Below the pieces are notes generated by a model. That model made no database searches and was not told the origin of the DNA. It worked only from the letters and a program-made list of their open reading frames with translations. Position numbers and translations under genes: made by a program. This document shows positions 44,596 to 52,219 of a stretch of DNA of 64,000 nt, piece by piece. Numbering within the stretch: position 1 is the stretch's first letter; each line of letters opens with the position of its first letter. Origin of the DNA: a virus; IMG/VR virus record IMGVR_UViG_3300032334_000556, positions 1 to 64,000 of that record. The stretch is one strand, 5' to 3'.

Positions 44596-44624
44596 TTGAC
44601 AATTTATTGATTATGAGGTATAAT
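44596..44624 (+). promoter_or_regulatory. Sigma70 promoter of the gp55 operon
   Basis: Perfect TTGACA (44596-44601) and TATAAT (44619-44624) with a 17-base spacer, ending 27 bases before the gp55 start. Host RNA polymerase should read this strongly, making the late sigma factor and the gp47/gp46 operon early or middle products. No further promoter is seen until 50327. Confidence 0.9.
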
Positions 44625-44651
44625 GAATAATTATAGTAAGTGGAGTGAATC

Positions 44652-45212
44652 ATGACCGAAGCAATACCCAAAGCCAAAGCACATTATGTAAGCAATGCTG
44701 ATTTTCTAGTAGCAATTAAAAAGTATAGAGAATCTGTAATCGAAGCAGAAGCAGCTGGTGAAGATAAACCAAGAGTACCTGAGTACATAGGTGAGTGTCT
44801 ATTAAAGATAGCCACACATTTATCGTATAAAGCAAACTTCATCAATTATACATACCGAGAAGATATGATTCTCGATGGTGTTGAGAACTGTTTACAGTAC
44901 ATCCACAATTTTGATCCCACAAAGTCAAGTAACCCATTCGCTTACTTTACTCAAATCATTTACTATGCATTCATTCGAAAAATCCAAAAAGAAAAGAAAC
45001 AAACATACGTCAAGAATAAAATGATTATGGAGATGCCATTTGAAATGTTCGAACTACAAGAACAAGACGAAGGTGGTGAGTATACTAATCAGATGATGGA
45101 TTATTTACGTAGCAATAACGATGCCGATTATAATATGCCAGTGAAGAAAGCAGCAAAAAAGAAACCCAAAAATTCACTTGAAACATTTTTAGAAGAGGAC
45201 AGTAATGAGTGA
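44652..45212 (+). CDS. gp55: Late-transcription sigma factor gp55
   Basis: The 186-aa minimal sigma factor contains 'YREDMILDGVENCLQYIHNF', 'FDPTKSSNPFAYFTQIIYYA' and 'FIRKIQKEKKQTYVKNK', corresponding to sigma region 2, which contacts core polymerase and melts the -10 element. It has no -35-binding domain, as expected for gp55, which works with TATAAATA-only promoters and the sliding clamp. At least nine such promoters occur in this window. The Lys-rich C-terminus ends 'ETFLEEDSNE'. It overlaps the next gene by eight bases. Confidence 0.92.
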   Translation: MTEAIPKAKAHYVSNADFLVAIKKYRESVIEAEAAGEDKPRVPEYIGECLLKIATHLSYKANFINYTYREDMILDGVENCLQYIHNFDPTKSSNPFAYFTQIIYYAFIRKIQKEKKQTYVKNKMIMEMPFEMFELQEQDEGGEYTNQMMDYLRSNNDADYNMPVKKAAKKKPKNSLETFLEEDSNE

Positions 45213-45402
45213 AACAAAATTCTTATACAAAGTAACATTTCGTCCGCAAGAATCATCTGCGGAAAGTGCTATTCTATCTAAATTTTATAGATCAAAACAA
45301 GATGCGGATGAATTCGCAAAAAGAGTTGGAGATAGAGTTGTCGAACAAGGACAAATAGAAATTCCCGAAGGATATCCTGACGCAGACTTGGACTTCAGCT
45401 AA
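45205..45402 (+). CDS. Small hypothetical protein
   Basis: The 65-aa protein with 'KFLYKVTFRPQ' and 'SKFYRSKQDADEFAKRVGDR' has a beta-alpha pattern; I do not recognise a family. It overlaps gp55 by eight bases and shares its last base with the gp47 start region, so it is an integral part of the operon. Its place between gp55 and gp47 suggests a small accessory factor of transcription or recombination, but nothing in the sequence proves that. Confidence 0.65.
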   Translation: MSETKFLYKVTFRPQESSAESAILSKFYRSKQDADEFAKRVGDRVVEQGQIEIPEGYPDADLDFS

Positions 45403-46469
45403 TGAAAGTAGCAATTATTACAGACCAACATTTTGGTGCACGCAATGATAGTGTTGGATTTCTAGAGTTCTTTCAGGAATTTTATGACAATACTTTCTTT
45501 CCTGCTATCGACGCAGCTGGTATTAGCACTGTTCTTATTCTTGGTGATACTTTTGATCGACGCAAATATGTGAACTTCTATTCACTTCAAAGAGCAAAAG
45601 AAATGTTCTTTGATAAACTTGCTGCTCGTAACATCAATGTATACATGCTTGCTGGCAATCATGATACTTACTATAAAAACACAAATGATGTAAACTCACC
45701 TGACTTATTGTTGTGTGAATATGAAAATATTACTGTTATTGATACACCACAAACGATTCATTTAAACTATGAAGATACGTCAGCAGATGTATTGATGTTG
45801 CCATGGATTTGTGCTGATAATTATCAACAAAGTATGGACGAAATTAACAACACATCAGCAACCTTATGTATGGGACATTTGGAAATTGCTGGTTTTGCAA
45901 TGCATAGAGGGATGGAATCGCATGAAGGACTTTCTAAAGATTTGTTTAAAAGGTTTGATATGGTGTTCAGTGGGCATTACCATCATCGTAGTTCTAGTGA
46001 TCATATCTATTATTTGGGAAATCCGTACGAACTCACATGGCAGGACTATAACGATCCCCGAGGATTCCACTTGTTCGATCTTGCAACAAGAGGACTTGAA
46101 TTCATACAGAATCCAAATAGAATGTTCTTCAGAGTCGAATACGACGACAAGGAAACAGAACCACTTGATCTAAGTGAATGTGACTTCAAAGGTAAATTTG
46201 TAAAATTGATTGTTGTTAACAAAACAGACTATTATAAATTTGACCAATTTACTCAGAAGTTGTATAATAAGGGTTGTGCGGACATTAAGATTGTTGAGAA
46301 CTTCAGCGAATTTGAAGAAGGAACAATCGATGGTGACATTAATCTTGAAGACACTATGTCTGTACTTGAGAATTATGTTGATTCAATTCAAACAGATTCG
46401 GATAAGGAAAAGATTAAACAGTATATGAAGGAACTATATACTGAAGCAGTTAATACGGAGGTCGTTTGA
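45402..46469 (+). CDS. gp47: Recombination nuclease subunit gp47 (Mre11-like)
   Basis: The 355-aa metallophosphoesterase nuclease works with gp46 to resect DNA ends and produce 3' tails for UvsX. All five phosphoesterase motifs are visible: 'DQHFGARND' (residues ~8-16), 'GDTFDRR' (~49), 'AGNHDTY' (~85), 'MGHLEI' (~153) and 'SGHYHH' (~190). T4 gp47 is 339 aa. The start ATG lies on the last base of the previous stop codon, and the 3' end overlaps gp46 by four bases (TTGA). Confidence 0.95.
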   Translation: MKVAIITDQHFGARNDSVGFLEFFQEFYDNTFFPAIDAAGISTVLILGDTFDRRKYVNFYSLQRAKEMFFDKLAARNINVYMLAGNHDTYYKNTNDVNSPDLLLCEYENITVIDTPQTIHLNYEDTSADVLMLPWICADNYQQSMDEINNTSATLCMGHLEIAGFAMHRGMESHEGLSKDLFKRFDMVFSGHYHHRSSSDHIYYLGNPYELTWQDYNDPRGFHLFDLATRGLEFIQNPNRMFFRVEYDDKETEPLDLSECDFKGKFVKLIVVNKTDYYKFDQFTQKLYNKGCADIKIVENFSEFEEGTIDGDINLEDTMSVLENYVDSIQTDSDKEKIKQYMKELYTEAVNTEVV

Positions 46470-48178
46470 TTAAATTCAAAAGTGTTGAATGGAAAAATTT
46501 CCTATCAACAGGTAACCAAGCAAACAAAATTCTACTTGACAAATCATCAAGTACATTAATCGTTGGTAAAAATGGTGAAGGTAAAAGCACAATCCTAGAT
46601 GCATTGTGCTTTTCGTTGTTTGGAAAACCATTTCGTAACATCAATAAACCACAGTTGATTAACAGCATTAATGGAAAGAACTGTGAAACCACAGTTGAAT
46701 TTACTGTTGGTGGTAAAGATTATAAAGTTATTCGTACAATCAAACCAAACAAATTTGAAATCTGGTGCGACAATGAATTGATGAATCAGGATGCTGCATC
46801 AAGAGACTACCAAAAGGTTCTTGAACAACAGATTCTGAAGTTAAATTATAAAACATTTACTCAAGTAGTTATACTTGGTAGTGCTTCATTTGTGCCATTC
46901 ATGCAGTTGCCATCACATCAAAGACGTGAGGTTATCGAAGATATCTTAGATATCCGTGTGTTCAGCACAATGAACACGTTGTTGAAACAAAGAATGCAGG
47001 AGACAAAAGATGAAATCAATCGTACCGAATCTGCGCTTAACTTGGCACGTGAGAGGGTTGACAATCAGCAGAAAACCATTAAGATTTTGCTCGAAACTAG
47101 AAAAGATGCTGTATCAGCGATACAGAAAAAGATTGGCGATAATGAAATACAAATCATTACCACGAATGAAACTCTTAATGTTCTCAATCAAGACCTTGGT
47201 AATCTTAAATCGAGTATCACAGACAGGAAGTCAGTTCTCGAAGACATCGAAAAGGCGAAAGTTTTTGCCAATAAGAAATCTAACAAGAGCACAGATCTCA
47301 CTGTAACTGTCGATTTCTTTAACAATAATGATATATGCCCTCAGTGTGAGCAAGACATCCCACATGAGCATAAATCCTCAATTATTGACGAAATTAATCG
47401 CGAAATTGAACAAAATCGAGCGAATATTGACGAGATTACAAAGGCACTAGGAAAGTTGACTACCAGACTAGAAACCATCAATGCAATACAAGAACAAATA
47501 ACAGATAAGAACATCGAAATATCCACAGCCAATCAAACTGTTTCTTTGTTGAATAAACTTAACAGAGAATTGGCTGAGGAAATGGAAAACGCAAAGAATG
47601 ATACTGGTAATGTGGATGATGAGAAGTCAAAACTCAAGGCAATGGCTGAAGAAGCGTTGTCATATCTTAATAGAAAAAATGAACTCATTGAGAAAAGACA
47701 ATATGAAGAACTAGCATCAAATCTATTGAGAGACACAGGAATCAAAACAACAATCATCCGTGAGTATTTGCCTGTGATGAATAAATTGATCAACAAATAT
47801 TTGGCATCAATGGACTTCTATGTTCATTTTGAGTTGGATGAAACATTCAACGAAAAGATCAAAGCCAGATATCGTGATGAATTTACATATGATTCATTCT
47901 CTGAAGGTGAGAAGATGCGTATTGACTTGGCAATGTTATTCACATGGAGACAGATTGCTAAGATGAAAAACTCTGTTAATACAAACCTATTGTTACTTGA
48001 TGAAATCTTTGACAGTAGTTTGGATGTGTCAGGTACAGATTATTTCTTATCGCTGATGAATAGTTTTGATGATAAGACGAATGTGTTTGTCATCAGCCAC
48101 AAAGGTGACCAACTGTTTGATAAATTTAGATCAGTTGTTAAATTTGAAAAGAAAAATGACTTCTCGGTGATAGTATGA
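46466..48178 (+). CDS. gp46: Recombination nuclease ATPase subunit gp46 (Rad50-like)
   Basis: The 570-aa SMC-type ATPase has Walker A 'GKNGEGKST' (34-42), a zinc hook 'CPQC' (291-294) between long coiled coils, the signature 'SFSEGEKMRIDLAM' (~477-490) and Walker B 'LLLLDEIFD' (~508-516), ending 'FVISHKGD'. It partners gp47. Translation starts at TTG 46466 within the gp47 stop (TTGA), supported by a CGGAGG ribosome site nine bases upstream and the family-typical 'IKFKSVEWKNFLS' beginning. Confidence 0.95.
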   Translation: MIKFKSVEWKNFLSTGNQANKILLDKSSSTLIVGKNGEGKSTILDALCFSLFGKPFRNINKPQLINSINGKNCETTVEFTVGGKDYKVIRTIKPNKFEIWCDNELMNQDAASRDYQKVLEQQILKLNYKTFTQVVILGSASFVPFMQLPSHQRREVIEDILDIRVFSTMNTLLKQRMQETKDEINRTESALNLARERVDNQQKTIKILLETRKDAVSAIQKKIGDNEIQIITTNETLNVLNQDLGNLKSSITDRKSVLEDIEKAKVFANKKSNKSTDLTVTVDFFNNNDICPQCEQDIPHEHKSSIIDEINREIEQNRANIDEITKALGKLTTRLETINAIQEQITDKNIEISTANQTVSLLNKLNRELAEEMENAKNDTGNVDDEKSKLKAMAEEALSYLNRKNELIEKRQYEELASNLLRDTGIKTTIIREYLPVMNKLINKYLASMDFYVHFELDETFNEKIKARYRDEFTYDSFSEGEKMRIDLAMLFTWRQIAKMKNSVNTNLLLLDEIFDSSLDVSGTDYFLSLMNSFDDKTNVFVISHKGDQLFDKFRSVVKFEKKNDFSVIV

Positions 48179-48312
48179 CAGATGAGGAAGTATTGAAATT
48201 CTATAACGAAATGCTTGAGCATTATGGTGAGCTACCAAACTTTGAACATGAGCCAAAACGATTCGCATGGTATGTGAAGATGTTCAAATATTACAAGGAA
48301 AATTTTAAATGA
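48175..48312 (+). CDS. 45-aa hypothetical protein in the gp46 operon
   Basis: ATG 48175 overlaps the gp46 stop (ATGA), and the stop at 48310-48312 overlaps the next start in the same way. The 45-residue product begins MTDEEVLKFYNEMLEHYG and ends 'RFAWYVKMFKYYKENFK', with many aromatic and basic residues. Double overlap with both neighbours is strong evidence that it is translated. I do not recognise a family, though similar short proteins follow gp46 in related phages. Confidence 0.7.
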   Translation: MTDEEVLKFYNEMLEHYGELPNFEHEPKRFAWYVKMFKYYKENFK

Positions 48313-48932
48313 GAGATCCAATCATTCAACCAATATTTCCAACACCTATCTGTGTATCACAATTAGAACGTGACTTCACTGATGTGGAAAGAAAGTTTCT
48401 TGCTAAACAAAATAGCAAACAAACAAGAAATGTTGGCAACTCAATGAGCCACAACAATTATATTTTGAATGAGCCAGAGTTGGCAGATATCAAAAAAGAA
48501 ATTGAAGATGTGTTGTTACAGTGGCGTGACAATATTATGGCACCAGCCCAAGACGATATAGAATTGTATATCACACAAAGTTGGATGAACTGGACACGTC
48601 CTGGCGAATGGCATCACAAACATAATCATAGTAACAGTTATCTGTCTGGTGTGTTCTATATTGCTGCTGATGATACTAAAGATAAACTTGTGTTCATCAA
48701 TGATACGTATCGTACAATTAAAATTCAACACAAAGAAGTAAATCATTTCAACACAGAGACATGGGATTTCTCAACCAGAACAGGGCTGTTGTTGATTTTC
48801 CCAAGTTGGATGCAGCATATGGTAGAAATTATACCAGAAGGAAATACTAAGACACGCATTAGTTTGGCATTTAATGTGTTTGTCAAAGGCACACTTGGTT
48901 CTAACAATTCACTTACGGAGTTAAAATTATGA
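48309..48932 (+). CDS. 2OG-Fe(II) oxygenase family protein
   Basis: The 207-aa protein has the double-stranded beta-helix oxygenase pattern: 'WHHKHNHSNSYLSGVFYI' (residues ~101-118, iron ligands among the histidines), 'DKLVFINDTYRT', then 'LLIFPSWMQHMV' with a distal histidine at ~170 and 'TRISLAFNVFV' with the 2-oxoglutarate-binding arginine at ~183. It matches the putative 2OG-Fe(II) oxygenase family common in aquatic T4-like phages. Substrates are unknown; protein or nucleic-acid hydroxylation is possible. It is translationally coupled to neighbours on both sides. Confidence 0.8.
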   Translation: MRDPIIQPIFPTPICVSQLERDFTDVERKFLAKQNSKQTRNVGNSMSHNNYILNEPELADIKKEIEDVLLQWRDNIMAPAQDDIELYITQSWMNWTRPGEWHHKHNHSNSYLSGVFYIAADDTKDKLVFINDTYRTIKIQHKEVNHFNTETWDFSTRTGLLLIFPSWMQHMVEIIPEGNTKTRISLAFNVFVKGTLGSNNSLTELKL

Positions 48933-49162
48933 CAGATGAATCAGCGATCGTTACCGCACCTATATACATTGATAGCAAAACACGATGGAAACAAGAACGT
49001 GAGTTGCGTAAAGCAAAGAAAAAAGCAAGAAAAGAAATCACACCACAAGTTGGTCCGAAAGCAGCAAAGAAACTTGTTAAGGAAGCAACCAAACGTGTGA
49101 TGAAAAACAATAGTCAACTACCAACGAAACCTGTTGTGAAAGCAGCAGCGAGAGGAGCATAA
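48929..49162 (+). CDS. Small lysine/alanine-rich basic protein
   Basis: The 77-aa protein has a central, highly basic helix 'RELRKAKKKARKEITPQ' and a further 'AAKKLVKEATKRVMKN'. The charge pattern suggests nucleic-acid binding. No named family is recognised. It overlaps the oxygenase gene by four bases and shares its last base with the next start. Confidence 0.65.
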   Translation: MTDESAIVTAPIYIDSKTRWKQERELRKAKKKARKEITPQVGPKAAKKLVKEATKRVMKNNSQLPTKPVVKAAARGA

Positions 49163-49467
49163 TGATACGTATTATTAAATTAATGACAGGCGAAGAAATT
49201 ATTGGTGATGTGTCAGCACAACCAACAGGTGTTGTTGAAATCAAATCACCAATGATACTCGCACCAGCCCAAGATGAAATGAGTGGAAAAGTCAAACTGA
49301 ATTTCCTTCCATATGCTGCATATGGAATTCCAGACAAAACAATTGGCATCTACCCACATGCTATTGCTGCTGACTATGAGCCAACTCCTGATCTGGCCAA
49401 TCACTATAATACATCATTTGGTAGCGGAATTCAAATCGTACCATCAATGCAAGGATTGAAGTTATGA
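49162..49467 (+). CDS. Sm-like fold protein B
   Basis: The 101-aa protein starts 'IRIIKLMTGEEIIGDV', continues 'VVEIKSPMILAPA' and 'VKLNFLPYAAYG', and ends 'GSGIQIVPSMQGLKL'. This five-strand pattern with a 'TGEE..G.V' turn is that of Sm-like phage proteins. It is a shorter relative of the protein at 44119 ('TGESFLCIV'). A ring-forming, RNA-related role is the obvious hypothesis and is unproven. It is coupled by overlap to both neighbours. Confidence 0.7.
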   Translation: MIRIIKLMTGEEIIGDVSAQPTGVVEIKSPMILAPAQDEMSGKVKLNFLPYAAYGIPDKTIGIYPHAIAADYEPTPDLANHYNTSFGSGIQIVPSMQGLKL

Positions 49468-49685
49468 TATCAGAACGCATAAGTGTTAATTGCTGGACAG
49501 TTGTTGTTGAGGAAGATCCAGAAACGAAAGATCTCGTTATCCCACTCAGTCCAGACATGCTTGAGGTACTTGGCTGGGCAGAAGGCGACACACTCGTATG
49601 GGAAATTGTGCGTGGCGAAAATGAAACCAATCAAGTAATCCTATCTAAAAAAGAAGCAACCCCACAGGAGAAAACAGATGAATGA
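49464..49685 (+). CDS. Small AbrB-like / swapped-hairpin-like protein
   Basis: The 73-aa protein contains 'IPLSPDMLEVLGWAEGDTLV' followed by WEI, the 'L...LGW..GD.L.W' pattern seen in AbrB-type and similar small phage proteins. AbrB-like domains bind DNA as dimers, but many phage members are uncharacterised. It overlaps its neighbours by four and eight bases. The C-terminal 'KKEATPQEKTDE' tail is charged. Confidence 0.55.
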   Translation: MISERISVNCWTVVVEEDPETKDLVIPLSPDMLEVLGWAEGDTLVWEIVRGENETNQVILSKKEATPQEKTDE

Positions 49686-49935
49686 TAGCACAAAACAGCT
49701 GGTTGATTCAATCATATTAGAAAACCCTTTCGATGGCACATATGATAAGACACCAACACAGATCTCACCACTAACATTAAGAGAGCAAGAATCACAAGCC
49801 ATCTTGAGTATTGGTCTTGGTCTTCAGCGTTATAAAGCAGCACTAGAAATTGCTCTTGATGCATTGAATCACACTAGTGATGAGATGAAGCGTGAGATGG
49901 CAATTCAAATGATTGAAGAATTATTGGCTGAATAA
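49678..49935 (+). CDS. Hypothetical protein, 85 aa
   Basis: This acidic, mainly helical protein has 'STKQLVDSIILENPFDGTYD' and 'AALEIALDALNHTSDEMKRE'. The N-terminal phrase resembles that of the gp67-like protein at 37113 ('IRELIDTIIDENPVG') but the rest differs. It is preceded by AGGAG within the upstream gene and overlaps it by eight bases. The function is unknown. Confidence 0.65.
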   Translation: MNDSTKQLVDSIILENPFDGTYDKTPTQISPLTLREQESQAILSIGLGLQRYKAALEIALDALNHTSDEMKREMAIQMIEELLAE

Positions 49936-49936
49936 A

Positions 49937-50260
49937 ATGCCAAACGTATATAGACTAAAGGAATGTCCTTCGTGTGGTGCGGAGCACAGGAAACGTGGTC
50001 CATATTGTTCACGTAGTTGTGGTAACAAACGCACCTATACGGAAGAACAGAAAGAAGTCAAACGTGCTGCGCAACGCAAGCACATGAATAGCGAAACCGA
50101 AGTAGCCGAAAGGCAACGCTGGCTCATCACACAGCAACGCAGGGCTGACGGCAAAACAGAAGCACAGCTGTATGCCGAGATGGAGGAATACGGAGTGGTG
50201 CCCCCAAGCGACATTGGCTTCAGCTATGAGAAGGACGCTGATGGCGACATCTGGACGTAA
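49937..50260 (+). CDS. Zinc-finger small phage protein
   Basis: The 107-aa protein has an N-terminal treble-clef-like zinc site 'CPSCGAEHRKRGPYCSRSCG' followed by a basic helical region and an acidic C-terminus. This 'CP.CG..H..RG.YCSRSCGNKR' type is widespread among phages and probably binds nucleic acid. ATG 49937 lies one base after the previous stop; an in-frame TTG at 49913 would add eight residues without a better ribosome site. It is the last gene of the operon that begins at the 44596 promoter. Confidence 0.7.
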   Translation: MPNVYRLKECPSCGAEHRKRGPYCSRSCGNKRTYTEEQKEVKRAAQRKHMNSETEVAERQRWLITQQRRADGKTEAQLYAEMEEYGVVPPSDIGFSYEKDADGDIWT

Positions 50261-50290
50261 AAAAACCTAAGCAAATCAATGACTTACAAT

Positions 50291-50315
50291 AACCCTACCG
50301 AGTGTAGGGTTTTTC
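50291..50315 (+). terminator. Stem-loop terminator (cassette 1)
   Basis: AACCCTAC (50291-50298), loop CGAGT, GTAGGGTT (50304-50311), then a short T run. It closes the gp55-gp47-gp46 operon and begins the first promoter cassette. Confidence 0.9.
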
Positions 50316-50326
50316 ACATTTAGTGC

Positions 50327-50355
50327 TTGCTATAAATTCCGAATTCAGGCATAAT
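50327..50355 (+). promoter_or_regulatory. Sigma70 promoter (cassette 1)
   Basis: TTGCTA, 17 bases, CATAAT. The spacer contains TTCCGAATTCAGG, shared nearly unchanged with cassettes at 51577, 52155 and 53048. Confidence 0.8.
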
Positions 50356-50388
50356 TACTTTATTGTGATTGAAAACGAAAGGAAAAAA

Positions 50389-50625
50389 ATGACTGAATTC
50401 GAAAAAAACTGCTACGGTATGACTCAAGATGACATCCGTGAGCAATACATGAATAGCATCACTGCTAAGTTGTCTGGTCTTGAAATGGTTGCGATGGGTG
50501 TCCTGTCCGATGCTCAAGAATTGATGTCCTTCGGTCATGCTCAAGCAACTGACCAAGCTCGTAAGAATATCAATATCGCAAAATTTATTTTGTGTGAAAT
50601 GATGGAAGCAAAGGAAACTGTATGA
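50389..50625 (+). CDS. Small hypothetical protein, 78 aa
   Basis: ATG 50389 is chosen because it follows GAAAGG at the right distance and lies downstream of the promoter at 50327-50355; an earlier in-frame codon would fall within the promoter. The protein contains 'CYGMTQDDIREQYMNSITAK' and 'MSFGHAQATDQARKNINIAK', a helical, acidic profile. It resembles small phage proteins of unknown function that begin 'MTEFEKNCYGM'. It overlaps the next gene by four bases. Confidence 0.7.
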   Translation: MTEFEKNCYGMTQDDIREQYMNSITAKLSGLEMVAMGVLSDAQELMSFGHAQATDQARKNINIAKFILCEMMEAKETV

Positions 50626-50831
50626 AATACCTTGTCGTTGTGAATGGTGTGTCTTTTTACGCATCTGGTGCTGCCATCAAACGTGGCGTCGGAAACTCAG
50701 TCGGTGTTAACACTGTCGTGCGCCAGCTGTTTGAAAACATGTTCAACGCAGTGGGCATCGGTTCAACGATGCATGTTTACGATCACAAGATGAATCGTGT
50801 TTCGTATGATGTTCAAATTTCAAAGGTTTAA
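50622..50831 (+). CDS. Small hypothetical protein, 69 aa
   Basis: This 69-aa mixed alpha/beta protein ('KYLVVVNGVSFYASGAAIKR', 'NTVVRQLFENMFNAV') starts in the stop of the previous gene (ATGA). The family is not recognised. Translational coupling and codon use like the flanking genes support it as real. Confidence 0.6.
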   Translation: MKYLVVVNGVSFYASGAAIKRGVGNSVGVNTVVRQLFENMFNAVGIGSTMHVYDHKMNRVSYDVQISKV

Positions 50832-50833
50832 TC

Positions 50834-51313
50834 ATGAGTAAAGTTTCCCCAGAAAAACAGGCTGTGTATAACGCAACGTACAGAGCAAAAAACAAAGAGA
50901 AAATTAGAGAGTACCAGCGTAAACATCGTGAGGAAAACAAAGAAAAGTACCGAGAGTACAGCCGAGCAACCAGACTCAAAGCCGAGACTGACCCAGTTCG
51001 GTTTGTTGACTTAATGTTCAGAGGAATGCTTGATCGCTCACGCAAAAAGAATCGCGAGATGACTGTTGATCGTGAGTACCTGTTGAAGTTGTTGGAAAAA
51101 TCCAAAGGTAAGTGTGCGTTGTCAGGACTACCGATGACTATGAAAGTATACGACCCCTATCGTGCTTCGCCAGACAGAAAAGACAGCAGAAAAGGATACG
51201 TAAAAGGTAATATTCATTTCGTTGCTGCTTGTGTGAACATAGCGAAAAGTGACTTGAACACAAAAGATTTTGTAAAAATGTGCAAGGCAGTTGCCGCAAA
51301 CGCAAGGACATAA
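50834..51313 (+). CDS. HNH-type endonuclease, probably mobile or homing-like
   Basis: The 159-aa protein has a very basic N-terminal helical half ('RAKNKEKIREYQRKHREENK') and a C-terminal nuclease-like half: 'KCALSGLPM', 'ASPDRKDSRKGYVKGNIHFV' and 'VNIAKSDLNTKDFVKMC'. The 'C.LSG.P...SPDR.DS.KGYV.GN..FV...VN..KSDL' pattern is that of free-standing phage HNH endonucleases. Such genes often spread between phages by cutting cognate sites. The usual first histidine is replaced by 'SPDR', as in this subclass. It is preceded by AAAGG. Confidence 0.75.
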   Translation: MSKVSPEKQAVYNATYRAKNKEKIREYQRKHREENKEKYREYSRATRLKAETDPVRFVDLMFRGMLDRSRKKNREMTVDREYLLKLLEKSKGKCALSGLPMTMKVYDPYRASPDRKDSRKGYVKGNIHFVAACVNIAKSDLNTKDFVKMCKAVAANART

Positions 51314-51314
51314 C

Positions 51315-51554
51315 ATGGGAACACTAGCAGATTATTTTAACAACAAAGCATACCAGCCTGTTTATGAATTCGGCGCACGTGTGTTTGGTCGCTATCAAGG
51401 AATTCCTTTCGTTGGCACCGTAGGTAGTGATGACATCCGCAGCACCGATGATGGTCCAATTTTGACTGTTACGCTTGACCTGCCCATGAAGTATGAAGGT
51501 AGCTATCGCTCAGTGATTATCGTCAAGCACGCTGATGTAAAACCCTACAGGTAG
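51315..51554 (+). CDS. Small hypothetical protein, 79 aa
   Basis: The 79-aa protein is beta-rich: 'YEFGARVFGRYQGIPFVGTV', 'PILTVTLDLPMKYEGSYRSV' and 'IIVKHADVKPYR'. The strand pattern suggests a small barrel. The start is ATG 51315, one base after the HNH stop, with AAGGA upstream. Its stop codon lies in the loop of the following stem-loop. The function is unknown. Confidence 0.65.
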   Translation: MGTLADYFNNKAYQPVYEFGARVFGRYQGIPFVGTVGSDDIRSTDDGPILTVTLDLPMKYEGSYRSVIIVKHADVKPYR

Positions 51555-51561
51555 TAGGGTT
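51541..51561 (+). terminator. Stem-loop (cassette 2)
   Basis: Perfect 8-bp stem AACCCTAC / GTAGGGTT with loop AGGTA. The TAG stop of the upstream gene (51552-51554) spans the loop and the first base of the 3' stem. Only a short T/A tract follows, so termination may be partial. Confidence 0.85.
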
Positions 51562-51576
51562 ATCCGAATAAAGTGG

Positions 51577-51605
51577 TTGACATTAATTCGGAATTCAGGT
51601 ATACT
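51577..51605 (+). promoter_or_regulatory. Sigma70 promoter (cassette 2)
   Basis: TTGACA, 17-base spacer, TATACT. The spacer ends TTCGGAATTCAGG as in cassettes at 50327 (variant), 52155 and 53048. Confidence 0.88.
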
Positions 51606-51638
51606 TACTGTATGATAAATGAAAATGTGATTAAAAAA

Positions 51639-51884
51639 ATGGGTGCCCTGAGTGGTTGGGCTGGTATGGTTCTGATTCACAGTGCTACGCTGCCAACTAC
51701 CCTTGGTGTGATTCTTGGTTATTCAGACAGGACTCCACCGATTAGCATGGTTGTGCTAGTCTGGACTGGTTTGATGTTGTTCTTGTTTAGAGCGATCGTC
51801 CAAAAAGACACACTCTATATCGTGTCAAACGCTGTTGGGTTTTTCTTCAACAGTATCCTGTTGGCTTTGATAGTTTTTAAGTAA
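51639..51884 (+). CDS. Small three-helix membrane protein, SemiSWEET/PQ-loop-like
   Basis: The 81-aa protein has three hydrophobic helices: ~4-26 ('GWAGMVLIHSATLPTTLGVI'), ~34-54 ('PPISMVVLVWTGLMLFLFRA') and ~57-80. The order 'LPT', 'PPIS', 'GL.LFL.RA..QKDT.YIVSNAVGF' resembles bacterial SemiSWEETs, three-helix sugar-transporter halves. This is based on pattern only. ATG 51639 is aligned with the starts of other cassette genes, but its ribosome site is poor; an in-frame ATG at 51612 coincides with the predicted transcription start and would give a leaderless 90-aa form. Confidence 0.6.
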   Translation: MGALSGWAGMVLIHSATLPTTLGVILGYSDRTPPISMVVLVWTGLMLFLFRAIVQKDTLYIVSNAVGFFFNSILLALIVFK

Positions 51885-51893
51885 AGGTAGAAA

Positions 51894-52136
51894 ATGATTA
51901 CTCGTGAATTTTTGGCTGGTTTTAACTTCCGTATTATGACCCGAAACGACCTGCTGGGTTTTTCTGGTTGCGAATCCCCTGTGCCCCTGATCGCCGAAAA
52001 CGACCAGTATCTGGTCATCATTGACGGATCGGTTTGCGAGGTTTACGGTGAGGATCCAAGCGAAGGACCACTGGCGACCTGTGCCGATATCGTAGGGTTG
52101 CCATATTCGTCTAACCCAAACCCCTACCAGCGATAA
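51894..52136 (+). CDS. Hypothetical protein, 80 aa
   Basis: The 80-aa protein contains 'RNDLLGFSGCESPVPLIAEN' and 'QYLVIIDGSVCEVYGEDP', with a GC content above that of the structural genes. It follows AAAGG in the nine-base gap after the membrane protein. The family is not recognised. The stop lies in the degenerate stem-loop of the following cassette. Confidence 0.6.
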   Translation: MITREFLAGFNFRIMTRNDLLGFSGCESPVPLIAENDQYLVIIDGSVCEVYGEDPSEGPLATCADIVGLPYSSNPNPYQR

Positions 52137-52154
52137 GGTTATTTCCGAAACTGC

Positions 52155-52183
52155 TTGCTATAAATTCCGAATTCAGGTATACT
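52155..52183 (+). promoter_or_regulatory. Sigma70 promoter (cassette 3, degenerate stem-loop)
   Basis: TTGCTA, 17 bases, TATACT. The preceding stem-loop (about 52119-52140, CCCCTACC...TAAGGTT) is degenerate compared with other cassettes and overlaps the upstream stop codon. Confidence 0.78.
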
Positions 52184-52219
52184 TACTGTATTGAAATTGA
52201 TAAAGAAAAGGAAATAAAA

